Shown piece by piece: positions 42,731-51,544 of a DNA stretch of 64,000 nt. The DNA comes from Ga0074130 sp035492055 (GTDB lineage: Bacteria; Pseudomonadota; Gammaproteobacteria; Burkholderiales; Rhodocyclaceae). Positions within the stretch are counted from its first letter, which is position 1; each line of letters starts with the position of its first letter. Both the position numbers and the translations under genes were made by a program. The DNA lies in NCBI GenBank assembly GCA_035492055.1, contig DATJJR010000081.1, positions 1 through 64,000 of the forward strand, written 5' to 3'. The notes beneath the pieces are model-generated. The model worked only from the letters and a program-made list of their open reading frames with translations. It did no database searches and was not told where the DNA came from.

Positions 42731-42755
42731 ATGAATATCCGAAGAGAGTCAAAAC

Positions 42756-43166
42756 ATGCTGATTGAAAACGATAGCGATCTGAAAATCCTGTTCGAAACC
42801 GTGCGCACTATTGCGGTGGTGGGGTGCTCACCAAAGCCGGAACGTCCTAGCCACTACGTCGCCAAGTATCTGCAGACGCTAGGCTATCGCGTGATTCCGG
42901 TCAATCCGGGACAGACCGAGATTCTTGGCGAGAAGTGCTACGCATCGTTGCGCGATATTCCCGAGCCGGTCGACATGGTCGATTGCTTTCGCCGTGCCGA
43001 GGATATTCCTCCGATTATTGAAGATGCAATTGCAATCGGCGCAAAGTATGTGTGGATGCAACTCGGGATCGTCAACGAAACAGCTGCTCAGCGCGCCGGT
43101 GAGACGGGCATCAAGGTTGTGATGGACCGCTGCCCGAAGATCGACTATCCACGCCTGTTTCGTTGA
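42756..43166 (+). CDS. CoA-binding domain protein (YccU-like)
   Basis: This is a 136-residue Rossmann-fold protein of the CoA_binding_2 family. Conserved segments are IAVVGCSPKPERPSHYVAKYL (in part), GYRVIPVNPG and KVVMDRCPKIDYPRL. Related proteins bind CoA or nucleotides, but the cellular role is not established. It is co-directional with gluQ. Its 3' end overlaps the convergent clsB gene by 56 bases. Confidence 0.88.
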   Translation: MLIENDSDLKILFETVRTIAVVGCSPKPERPSHYVAKYLQTLGYRVIPVNPGQTEILGEKCYASLRDIPEPVDMVDCFRRAEDIPPIIEDAIAIGAKYVWMQLGIVNETAAQRAGETGIKVVMDRCPKIDYPRLFR

Positions 43167-44301
43167 ATCCGATCAGGCCGATCAGTGCGCGCACGATGCC
43201 GTAGCAAGTCCATGCAAAGATGCGCCTGGGCAAATAGAGGCGCATCCAGTATGTAATCTGCGTGCCACCGGAGGCAATCGCCTGTTCGATTTCATGGCGT
43301 AATTGCGCGGCGAAGCTGGCATTACGTACGACCACATTCGCTTCGCGCGCCAGCATCAGGCTGAACGGATCGAGATTGGATGAACCAACGGTCGCCCAGT
43401 CGTCGTCAATGACGGCAACCTTTGCGTGCAATAAACCTTGCCGATATTCGTGGATGGTGATGCCGGCGCCCAGCAGTTGGCCGTAGAGCGCTTGTGTCGC
43501 ATAGTATTGCAGCCAGTGTTCACTGCGTCCCTCCAGCAGCAATGTGACGACAACGCCGCGCTGTGTGGCGTCGATCAAGGCACGCCGGAAACGACGGCCG
43601 GGCAAGAAATACGCATTGGCGATGGTGATCTGGTGTTGTGCGCGCTGAATCGCCGACAGATAACCATCCTCGATTGCACGGCGTTGGCGAAAATTGCTGC
43701 GCGTAATAAAAGCTGCGCTCAATTCTCCACCACCATCAACACAAATAATCTTCGGTGGGGCCGCGTGATAACGCTGACCGAAGCTGGCCCAGCGTACCGT
43801 GTTCCAGAGCTTCACCATCGTTGCATAGATGGGTGACAGCAATGGCCCGGTGATGCGTACAGCGAAATCGAGGCGATGACGATGTGCATGCCCGACATCG
43901 TCAATGATGTTGATGCCGCCGACGAAAGCAATGCAGCCGTCGACGCAAACGAGTTTTCGGTGCAGTCGCCGCAGGCGTTGTCGCTTCAAGCGGAAGCGCG
44001 CAATTTCGGGACGATAGACCAGTACTTCTACACCATCACGGCGCATGTCTGCGCCGAGCGTCTCCATAAAGCCGCTGCTGCCGAAGCCATCCACCAGCAC
44101 ATGCACGCGCACACCGCGCCGTGCCGCGCGACTCAATGTTTCGGCGATGCGACGACCGGTTTCGTCGTCATTGAAGATATAGGTGTCGAGACGGACCTCG
44201 GCTTTTGCTGCATCAATGGCGGCCATGAGTGCGGGAAAATATTCCGTACCCGAACGCAGTAATTCAATGGCATTGCCGCGCATGAAAACCGGATCATTCA
44301 T
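43111..44301 (-). CDS. clsB: Cardiolipin synthase B (phospholipase D family)
   Basis: This is a 396-residue enzyme with two HKD motifs: HRKLVCVDG (about 115-123) and HAKVAVIDDDWATVGSSN (about 295-312). ClsB makes cardiolipin from phosphatidylglycerol and related lipids. The ATG at 44301 overlaps the stop of the upstream EEP gene (ATGA); that pair is the standard ybhP-clsB operon. The 3' end overlaps the CoA-binding gene on the other strand. Confidence 0.92.
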   Translation of the reverse strand: MNDPVFMRGNAIELLRSGTEYFPALMAAIDAAKAEVRLDTYIFNDDETGRRIAETLSRAARRGVRVHVLVDGFGSSGFMETLGADMRRDGVEVLVYRPEIARFRLKRQRLRRLHRKLVCVDGCIAFVGGINIIDDVGHAHRHRLDFAVRITGPLLSPIYATMVKLWNTVRWASFGQRYHAAPPKIICVDGGGELSAAFITRSNFRQRRAIEDGYLSAIQRAQHQITIANAYFLPGRRFRRALIDATQRGVVVTLLLEGRSEHWLQYYATQALYGQLLGAGITIHEYRQGLLHAKVAVIDDDWATVGSSNLDPFSLMLAREANVVVRNASFAAQLRHEIEQAIASGGTQITYWMRLYLPRRIFAWTCYGIVRALIGLIGFNETGVDSRSSGSGPSQP

Positions 44302-45056
44302 CGTTGGCGCACATCCCAATGCAACACTGCAGACAGGGCCGCATGGTCCGAAATGCGCGCCCAGTCGTGATGGACTTCGGCACGTTCGATGCGGAAACCG
44401 CGTGTGTAGATTCGATCAAGGCGCATTAGTGGCAAGAGTGCAGGAAAGCTGCGCGTGGGTTTGCCGTTACCGTTGGCAAACACTTCTTTCAGCCCCAGTC
44501 GTTGCGCCAGATGCATATCGGCCTGATTGCGCCAGTCGTTAAAGTCACCTGCGATGATCAGCGGTGCATCGCGTGGGATCAACGCTTCAATTTCCCGTGC
44601 AAGCGCATCCATTTGCCAGCGACGGCTTGCCGAGAACAGCGACAAATGCGAGCAGACGCAGTGTAATGGCTGAGGCCAGCCCTCGGGCTGTACCGTGCAA
44701 TGCAACAGGCCGCGCTTTTCAAAGCGCAGATGCGTCACGTTCTGGTTGCGGCTGGTGAGAATGGGAAAGCGCGACAGGATGGCGTTGCCATGGTGGCCGT
44801 GATCGTAGGCGGCATTCTGTGCGTATGCGTTGTGCCAGATATCGTCGGCGAGAAACTCGTGTTGCGGTTGCCTTGGCCAGCTTCCATGCCGTTCGGCATG
44901 TTTTTCGTGCAGACCTTGTACTTCCTGCAGGAAAACGAGATCGGGATTCAACACACGCAACCGCCTGCGCAATTCGTGTACTGTCAAGCGCCGACCGAGC
45001 GCAGAAAAGCCCTTGTGAATGTTCAGTGTGGCGACGTGCAACGCAGGCAGAGTCAT
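44298..45056 (-). CDS. Endonuclease/exonuclease/phosphatase-family protein (YbhP-like)
   Basis: This is a 252-residue EEP-fold enzyme with catalytic-site segments LNIHKGF, VFLQEVQG, HGNAILSR, AGDFNDWRNQ and SDHAAL, so metal and catalytic residues are present. YbhP-like proteins travel with clsB; a phosphodiesterase role in lipid metabolism is assumed but unproven. There is no signal peptide. It is translationally coupled to clsB. Confidence 0.88.
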   Translation of the reverse strand: MTLPALHVATLNIHKGFSALGRRLTVHELRRRLRVLNPDLVFLQEVQGLHEKHAERHGSWPRQPQHEFLADDIWHNAYAQNAAYDHGHHGNAILSRFPILTSRNQNVTHLRFEKRGLLHCTVQPEGWPQPLHCVCSHLSLFSASRRWQMDALAREIEALIPRDAPLIIAGDFNDWRNQADMHLAQRLGLKEVFANGNGKPTRSFPALLPLMRLDRIYTRGFRIERAEVHHDWARISDHAALSAVLHWDVRQR

Positions 45057-45132
45057 ACATCAATCATACCGCCCAAGGCCGATGGGCAGCAGCTACAATC
45101 TCCGCACAAAATACGCCAATGGGGAGAGCGTC

Positions 45133-45933
45133 ATGCTGAATGCGACTGATGATCCAACTGTGCTCCTGGTTGAGCCCTCGGGTGTACAGGCCAAGGTCGT
45201 GAGCAAGGCGTTTGCGGATCTTGGCATGCATCGGATACGTGTGGTTGGTTCGGCAAATGCAGCATTGGCGGCAATGACCGAGATTCGACCTGATGTCGTG
45301 GTGAGCGCGCTCTATCTGCCAGACATGTCCGGTACGGACCTTGTTCTTGCAATGCGTGAAGATGATGCGTTTGCCGGCCTCCCCTTCATTCTTGTGTCGA
45401 GCGAGACACGCCCGCAAGCGCTGGATTCGGTACGACAGGCCGGTGTATGCGGCATTCTTCCCAAGCCATTCACCAACAAGCAGCTACGTCGTGTGCTCGA
45501 TACGACGCTGGACTTTCTCTCTATCGAACATGACACGCACATTGACATGCGTGCGGAGGATTTGCGCATCCTGCTCGTCGACGATAGCGGCAGCGCACGC
45601 AAATTCATGCGTCGCCTGCTTGAGAATCTTGGCGTGCGCGAGTTCTATGAGGCTGACAATGGCCGCAACGCAATTGCCGTGCTTGAAAACACCATGGTCG
45701 ATCTCGTCGTTACCGACTACAACATGCCGGAGATGGACGGCCAGGCATTGGTCAAATTCATTCGTGAGCAGAGCTGGCAGAGTACGGTGCCGATTCTGAT
45801 GGTGACCAGCGAATCGGATCAGGGGCGTCTTGCTGCGGTGGAGGCAGCGGGCGTGTCCGGCATATGTGACAAGCCTTTCGAGGCCAGCGTGGTGCGCGAT
45901 GTAATTGCGCGGTTGTTGGCCGATCGGGCTTAG
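45133..45933 (+). CDS. Tandem receiver protein with a degenerate first receiver
   Basis: This is a 266-residue protein made of two CheY-like domains and nothing else. In receiver 1 (about 10-125) the phospho-acceptor position is Ala (VVVSALYLPDMSG, where Asp would precede LYLP), so it cannot be phosphorylated normally. Receiver 2 (about 142-262) is intact: VDDS, VVTDYNMPEMDG and the KPF switch lysine. The ATG at 45133 follows GGGGAGAG. It is convergent with the Pil-Chp operon, suggesting but not proving a link to that pathway. Confidence 0.88.
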   Translation: MLNATDDPTVLLVEPSGVQAKVVSKAFADLGMHRIRVVGSANAALAAMTEIRPDVVVSALYLPDMSGTDLVLAMREDDAFAGLPFILVSSETRPQALDSVRQAGVCGILPKPFTNKQLRRVLDTTLDFLSIEHDTHIDMRAEDLRILLVDDSGSARKFMRRLLENLGVREFYEADNGRNAIAVLENTMVDLVVTDYNMPEMDGQALVKFIREQSWQSTVPILMVTSESDQGRLAAVEAAGVSGICDKPFEASVVRDVIARLLADRA

Positions 45934-45942
45934 GAAAATAAA

Positions 45943-45983
45943 AAGCATGAAGCCAAGCCATTTGCGGGCTTGGCTTCATGCTT
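45943..45983 (-). terminator. Strong terminator of the Pil-Chp operon
   Basis: A perfect 17-bp stem (45943-45959 with 45967-45983, seven-base loop) on the minus strand is followed by TTTATTTTC. It lies between the convergent chpA and tandem-receiver genes and may serve both. Confidence 0.92.
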
Positions 45984-46010
45984 CAGTCTCCGCCTGGCGG
46001 CGTATAAAAC

Positions 46011-49000
46011 TCAGCTCACTTTGCTATAGCCGGCGATCAGGCGCAGCAATTCGTCCTCATCGTACGGTTTGCCAAGGTAATGGTTGACACCAATTTCGGC
46101 AGCGTAATTGCGATGCTTGTCGGCAGTCCGTGACGTAATCATCAGGATGGGTACGGACTTCAGGCGCTCGTCGGCGCGCACATTCCGCGTCAGGTCGAAG
46201 CCATCCATCCGCGGCATTTCAATATCGACCAGCATCACATCCGGCACGAGCTCAACCATTTGCTCCAATGCGTCAATGCCGTCCTTGGCTGTGATCACAC
46301 GATAGCCAGCGCGTTCGAGCAAGCGGCCGGTGATCTTGCGTACAGTCAGCGAATCATCCACTACAAGGACGGTCGGGATGGCATTTGTGGCCTCGGCCGA
46401 TTTGCCAACCCGAGTTTGCGTCAATACCGGTGCAACCGGGCGCGATATGCCTGCAAGGATGACTGGATCAATGATCAGTGCAATCTCGCCATCGCCAAGT
46501 ACGGTCGCACTGACGATACCGGTGACGCGTGCAAGCTGCGGGCCGACGTTTTTGACTACCACTTCCTGATTGCCGAGCAGTGCATCAACTTCAAGCGCGA
46601 TCTGGCGGTCGCCGCGCTTCAGCAACAAAAGCCAGTGACGGCGCGCCGGCTCGGGCTGCGCGCCAGGTTCGCCGAGCAGGTGTGGCAGGTAATGATATGG
46701 ATAGGTTTCGTTGAGCCAATCGGCGCTGCCAGCTTGGCGGATGCTTTCAATGATGGCCGGCTTGAGTTCGCGTACCTGCGCAACCATGCCGGCAGGCAGG
46801 ATGAAGGTACGCAAACCTGCGCGCACCAATACGCCTTGTGCGACAGCCAGTGTCAGCGGCAGATAGATACTGAAGCTGGAGCCTTTGCCTGCAACTGTCG
46901 TGACTTCGATGCGACCGCCAAGATTTTGTACCTCACTCTTGACCACGTCCATGCCGATGCCGCGGCCGGAAAGGGCAGTGACTTCAGTCGCCGTGGAAAA
47001 GCCGGGTGTGAAGATGAGGTCGATCAATGCTGCCTCATCGAGTTTGGCACCGGATGCGATAAGGCCGCGTGCTTCGCCTGTGGCACGGATGCGTTCGAAA
47101 TCGAGACCGCCACCATCGTCTTGCAGCAGGATGGAGACTTCATTGCCGGTTTGCGCGAGGGTGATGAGGATCTCGCCTATTTCATCCTTGCCAGCAGCGC
47201 GGCGCGTATCGGTGTTTTCGAGACCGTGACCGACGGCATTGCGCAGCAAATGTTCAAGCGGCCCGATCATGCCATCCAGCACGGAACGATCGAGTTCGGT
47301 CTGTGCACCGCGGATGTCGAGGCGGGCACGCTTGCCGGAGTCGCGCGAGGCCTGGCGCACGACGCGATAGAGGCGATCAGCGACCGAGTTGAAAGGCACC
47401 ATGCGCACGCCCATCAGGGATTGCGACAGGTCGCGATTCAGACGTGCTTGTGCAACCAGCGCCGCATCGGTGTTTTCGAGGTTACGCAGCAGCGTGTGCT
47501 GAATGGTGGAAACGTCGTTCACGCTTTCTGCCATCAAGCGTGTGAGTTCCTGGAAGCGCGTGAAACGGTCAAATTCGAGCGGATCGAAAGTGGCGCTGTG
47601 TTCGCTGGTGATGCTTTGCTGTGACTGCATTTGCGACTCAGCCTGGATTTCAATCTCGCGCAGCTGGCTGCGCAGGCGAATCACATTTTCGGTCAGGTCT
47701 AGCAACGAGTCCTTGACGGTACGAATTTCGCCTTCGATGCGAGAGCGCGTGATGGCGATTTCACCGGAACTGTTGACGAGATCGTCAATGAGCCCTGCGC
47801 GCACACGCAATACATTCGATGTATCGGCAGCACGTTTGGTCCCGGTTTGATCGATAACTTCCGGTGTGGCCTCGGCAGCTTCCGCGGCACGCGCAGCAAC
47901 GACAGGCTCTAGTGCCGACTCGCCGCGCCCAATGCGATCAAGCATGTTGGCGGCGCGGTCGTAAGCTGTATCGAGCGTATCGATCAGGCGCGTCGTTGCA
48001 CCGAGCTGCATGCCGTGTTCGGCGCGCGTTTCCATGGCGTGCAGTAATTCACCTAACGTCATGGCGCCGGCCATCCGTGCACTGCCTTTCAATGTGTGCA
48101 GTTGGCGTTGCAAGCGTTCACCGGCATCCTTGCTGCCTGGGTGCGCGCGCCAATCACGCAGCGCCTCGCCCATGCCTTCCATCAGACCGACACTCTCTTC
48201 CAGGAAGATGGGCAACAGCTGCACATCGATATCGTCTTCGACCAAACGGAATTCAAGCGTTTCGGCCACGCCACTATCGACGTCCTGAGTGGACGAGATC
48301 GGCATCGGCGACGCAATCGAGTCTGGCTCGGTCAATGAGGGCTTGGTGGCCTCATTGGTAATATCTGATTCGGGGGCGACAAGCTGCGGTGTCGTTGTGT
48401 CCGCTGGTATATCGATTGATGCTTCAGCGCTTGATTCGATGACCGGTTCGATCAATGCAGGCCTGGATACTTCGGACTGGTACTCAGAGAATTCGAGCGG
48501 CGCATCTGTCGCCGTTGTGGTTTTTTGCTCGGGCAACCAATCGTCCGGTGGATCAAAAACGGAAAGCGAATTGACCGGTGCATCCGCTGGCAGCGGTGCG
48601 AGCTCGCTCAGCGCGTATTCCAGTGCTTCATCGTTGACCGGCATGCGACGACCGGCGATGGCGCCGACCATGCCGTCTGCAGCACCAATTGCGCGTGCGA
48701 TCACGGCGCGGTCATCCAGCGAAATGGGCCGAGCCGCACGCACGTAGCGTGTCAAAGCATCTTCGAGTGCGCCAACCAGTGCTTGCACGGGGATCACGCC
48801 AACCGTTGCGGAGATGCCGGCAAGCGTATGCGCAGCGCGGATCAGTTCATCCGACGGCATGGCCTCAAGTGCGGCAAATGCGTCCTGCATGGCCGCAACG
48901 TGTGTGCGTGCTTCACCGATATACGTATCAAAGAGCATCGGCGTGAGCGATAGCGGGCCGATGTCGACAGTCACCGGTGCGCTCGGGAATTCAATGACCT

Positions 49001-51530
49001 TGGCACCACCGCTGGTGTTTTCCGTCGGATTTTCTTCGCCTTCGGATGCGTTTGTTTCAGAGGCAAGCACGGCGGCTTCGGGCGCCATAACCTCAGACAG
49101 CGTGGCTTCCGGGGCCGACATATCGTCGGACGGCATGCTTGCCGCCATGGGTTCCTCATCGGCTTCGCCGGCGAGCAGGCGCGTGCAGGCAGCGATGAGT
49201 ACAGTGGCATCCGGGCTGGTTGTATTGCCGCTTTCGAGTGCAGCAACCCAATCCGTGAATACGGCTTGGGCATTGCCGAGCATGCGCAATAGGGGCGGTG
49301 TACCGTCGTTTTCCTGTTGCAGCCACAGGTTCATCACCTGTTCCACAGCCCAGGCGGTTTCGCCAAGTTCATCGAGGCCGACCATACGGCCGCTGCCCTT
49401 CAAGGTATGGAAGCTGCGGCGGATCGTGACGAGCGTCTCGTGGTCGTGTGGATCGCGTGTGGCAAGCGGCAGGGTTGTCGAGAGCGTGGCAAGCACCTCG
49501 CGTGCTTCTTCGAGAAAGATGCCGAGCAGCTCTGCATCGATGGTTTCGCGGCTGGAGCTCGCGAGGCGCAACGTATCTTCGGATGGCGCAATGACTTCGG
49601 TTGTTGCGACGAGCGGAGCGATCGCCTGATCGAGTGCCGGTGCGTTGGCGCGGTCATCGTTAAGCGCGGCAATGGCAGTATTGACCTGTTCGCGCAGTTC
49701 GCCGTCTGCGATGAGTTCGGCATCTTCGCGCAGGGTTTCGAGTTGCTGCTTGAGCTCGTCGCGAAGTCCAGTGTCCTCAGGGCGATCGCGCAATGCGCCG
49801 ATCAGGGTTTGTGTCAGGCGCAAATTCTGTTCGAGATCGGTGCCGACTGCCGTGTTTGTTTCGCTGTTGGTTGCGCCATGCGGATTGAGAATGACATTGA
49901 GATCGGCCGGACCGTGACGCAACTGATCGACGAAAAAGCCGAGTGCAGAGAGCTTGCTCGCAATGTCCTCGAAATCCTCTTGGTGCAGTTCGGTGGCGGT
50001 TTCGAAATTGCGAATCTTCGTCTCGCATTCACGCAGAAGTGCCAGTGCGCCGGTTTCCCCAAGTACGGCGAACGCACCTGAAACTTGATCGATCGGCTTC
50101 TTGAGCGTGGATAAGCCTTCTTTGTCTTCCGGATTGCGGAAGAAGGCATCGAGCGTTTGTTCGATGGTGGCGAGATTGGCACCGATTTCGCGTACGACCT
50201 GCGCCATGAGCAGGCGCTCCTGTGCCTTGCGCGCAATATCGTCCAGTTGCGGCAGGGCAAGCTCGGCCAGCGATTCGCCGCGATTGAGCGCCGCGAGGCG
50301 CGCAACGGTCGCTTCCACCTGTGCCGGAAAATCCACAGCCAGGTTGGGCCAGGTGGCGATGCCGTTTTCAGCCAGTAACAAGGCCGTGGCAATTTCGATC
50401 GCGATGCTTTCATTCTGCTGCAAAGGATCGCGACGCAGCGTCTCTGCGATGTCGCTGATACCGTTGACGAGCTGCGTAAAGCCTTCGTGGCCGAGCTGGA
50501 CGGCGAGCACGCACGCTTCGTCGATACGTTGATGGAAGCGTGGCAATGCCGCCGCTGTACCGACACTGAAACGGCTCCAGTCGTCCTTGGCATTGCCGAT
50601 CAGGTCGCGCAGTTGCGCAATGACGGGGCGCTTGCTTTCGTCTGCATCAGTGACGATGCCCTTCGGCAGATGCTGCTCAAGCTGGAATGCCGCACGAACG
50701 AATTCGAGATGTTCGCTACCGGCGGGCGCAATGGCCACCTGATAGAGCATGTCGCGTTGTAGGCGCTCGGCGAGCGTGGTCGAGCCTTCGATCAGCTTGC
50801 GGATCTGCACGTCAAGGCGTGCATTGAGATCGCGCAGCACGCCGTTGGCAGCATTGCCGCCAGTGGCGCGCATGGCATCGATCATGCCCTGTGCCGTCCA
50901 CCATAAGGTACGTCGTGCAGGTTGATTCTGTGTGGCTTCGATGCGGTCGAGTGCTTCCCGCATGTCGGTCAAGCCGTCGCTGCTGCCTTTCAGCCACTTG
51001 AGCAGACCGCGCTGATAATTCATGCGCGCCGACCTGAGGTAACGGCTGAGTTCATTTCCTTCAGGCAATGCGGTTTCGCTGTCGCGTTTGGGTGCTCTGA
51101 GTGACAGATCCGGGAAAAACAGATCTGAGGCAGATGGTTCGGGTTGCCCGCGCAACAGCATCAACGTGCAGTAGTGCGGATAGAGCTTGAGCGGCTGATC
51201 AGGGTTGCCTGCGACAAGATCGTCGAGGTAGTGGCGAATCGTGAACAGACCCTGTTCGGCAGCAGCGGCAACGTCTGGTGTGTATTGAAGTTCGCCCGCC
51301 TCAAGTGCGGCGAACAGTTTTTCCAGTGCCTCGGAATATTGTGTAATGCCGTCCAGCCCTACGATGGCGAGTGCACCGTGCGCCTGGTGAAGCTCGGCAG
51401 CGGCCTTGCTGATGACGGTTGAGTCGTCTTCAGCCGAGCGCAGCAGTTCGGCCGCGCGGTCAAGTGCGAGGTCGATTTCGCCCTTGACCCAAGTCAGCGG
51501 GCCGATGTCGAAAGAGTTGATCGAGTTCAT
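46011..51530 (-). CDS. chpA: ChpA/PilL, multi-HPt hybrid CheA of twitching motility
   Basis: This is an 1839-residue cytoplasmic kinase. The N-terminal 650 residues are helical with degenerate HPt-like modules (HQAHGALAIVG). True HPt domains have SFHTLKGSGRM near 710 and LHTLKGSARM near 1147, with a divergent one (HTLAGISATVG) near 902. CheA dimerisation and ATPase regions follow (HLLRNAVGHG about 1430, GRGIGMDVV about 1528), then a CheW-like domain and a receiver (VLVVDDSLT about 1722, phospho-Asp in VDIEMPRMDG about 1767). It is last in pilG-H-I-J-chpA. It controls type IV pilus extension and retraction, and in Pseudomonas also cAMP levels. Confidence 0.93.
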   Translation of the reverse strand: MNSINSFDIGPLTWVKGEIDLALDRAAELLRSAEDDSTVISKAAAELHQAHGALAIVGLDGITQYSEALEKLFAALEAGELQYTPDVAAAAEQGLFTIRHYLDDLVAGNPDQPLKLYPHYCTLMLLRGQPEPSASDLFFPDLSLRAPKRDSETALPEGNELSRYLRSARMNYQRGLLKWLKGSSDGLTDMREALDRIEATQNQPARRTLWWTAQGMIDAMRATGGNAANGVLRDLNARLDVQIRKLIEGSTTLAERLQRDMLYQVAIAPAGSEHLEFVRAAFQLEQHLPKGIVTDADESKRPVIAQLRDLIGNAKDDWSRFSVGTAAALPRFHQRIDEACVLAVQLGHEGFTQLVNGISDIAETLRRDPLQQNESIAIEIATALLLAENGIATWPNLAVDFPAQVEATVARLAALNRGESLAELALPQLDDIARKAQERLLMAQVVREIGANLATIEQTLDAFFRNPEDKEGLSTLKKPIDQVSGAFAVLGETGALALLRECETKIRNFETATELHQEDFEDIASKLSALGFFVDQLRHGPADLNVILNPHGATNSETNTAVGTDLEQNLRLTQTLIGALRDRPEDTGLRDELKQQLETLREDAELIADGELREQVNTAIAALNDDRANAPALDQAIAPLVATTEVIAPSEDTLRLASSSRETIDAELLGIFLEEAREVLATLSTTLPLATRDPHDHETLVTIRRSFHTLKGSGRMVGLDELGETAWAVEQVMNLWLQQENDGTPPLLRMLGNAQAVFTDWVAALESGNTTSPDATVLIAACTRLLAGEADEEPMAASMPSDDMSAPEATLSEVMAPEAAVLASETNASEGEENPTENTSGGAKVIEFPSAPVTVDIGPLSLTPMLFDTYIGEARTHVAAMQDAFAALEAMPSDELIRAAHTLAGISATVGVIPVQALVGALEDALTRYVRAARPISLDDRAVIARAIGAADGMVGAIAGRRMPVNDEALEYALSELAPLPADAPVNSLSVFDPPDDWLPEQKTTTATDAPLEFSEYQSEVSRPALIEPVIESSAEASIDIPADTTTPQLVAPESDITNEATKPSLTEPDSIASPMPISSTQDVDSGVAETLEFRLVEDDIDVQLLPIFLEESVGLMEGMGEALRDWRAHPGSKDAGERLQRQLHTLKGSARMAGAMTLGELLHAMETRAEHGMQLGATTRLIDTLDTAYDRAANMLDRIGRGESALEPVVAARAAEAAEATPEVIDQTGTKRAADTSNVLRVRAGLIDDLVNSSGEIAITRSRIEGEIRTVKDSLLDLTENVIRLRSQLREIEIQAESQMQSQQSITSEHSATFDPLEFDRFTRFQELTRLMAESVNDVSTIQHTLLRNLENTDAALVAQARLNRDLSQSLMGVRMVPFNSVADRLYRVVRQASRDSGKRARLDIRGAQTELDRSVLDGMIGPLEHLLRNAVGHGLENTDTRRAAGKDEIGEILITLAQTGNEVSILLQDDGGGLDFERIRATGEARGLIASGAKLDEAALIDLIFTPGFSTATEVTALSGRGIGMDVVKSEVQNLGGRIEVTTVAGKGSSFSIYLPLTLAVAQGVLVRAGLRTFILPAGMVAQVRELKPAIIESIRQAGSADWLNETYPYHYLPHLLGEPGAQPEPARRHWLLLLKRGDRQIALEVDALLGNQEVVVKNVGPQLARVTGIVSATVLGDGEIALIIDPVILAGISRPVAPVLTQTRVGKSAEATNAIPTVLVVDDSLTVRKITGRLLERAGYRVITAKDGIDALEQMVELVPDVMLVDIEMPRMDGFDLTRNVRADERLKSVPILMITSRTADKHRNYAAEIGVNHYLGKPYDEDELLRLIAGYSKVS

Positions 51531-51544
51531 TTAGCCCTTGTTTC

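Noticed and set aside
46260..47624. Open frame of about 450 codons opposite chpA
   Set aside because: It is antisense to the conserved CheA core and receiver, with no start signal or domain.
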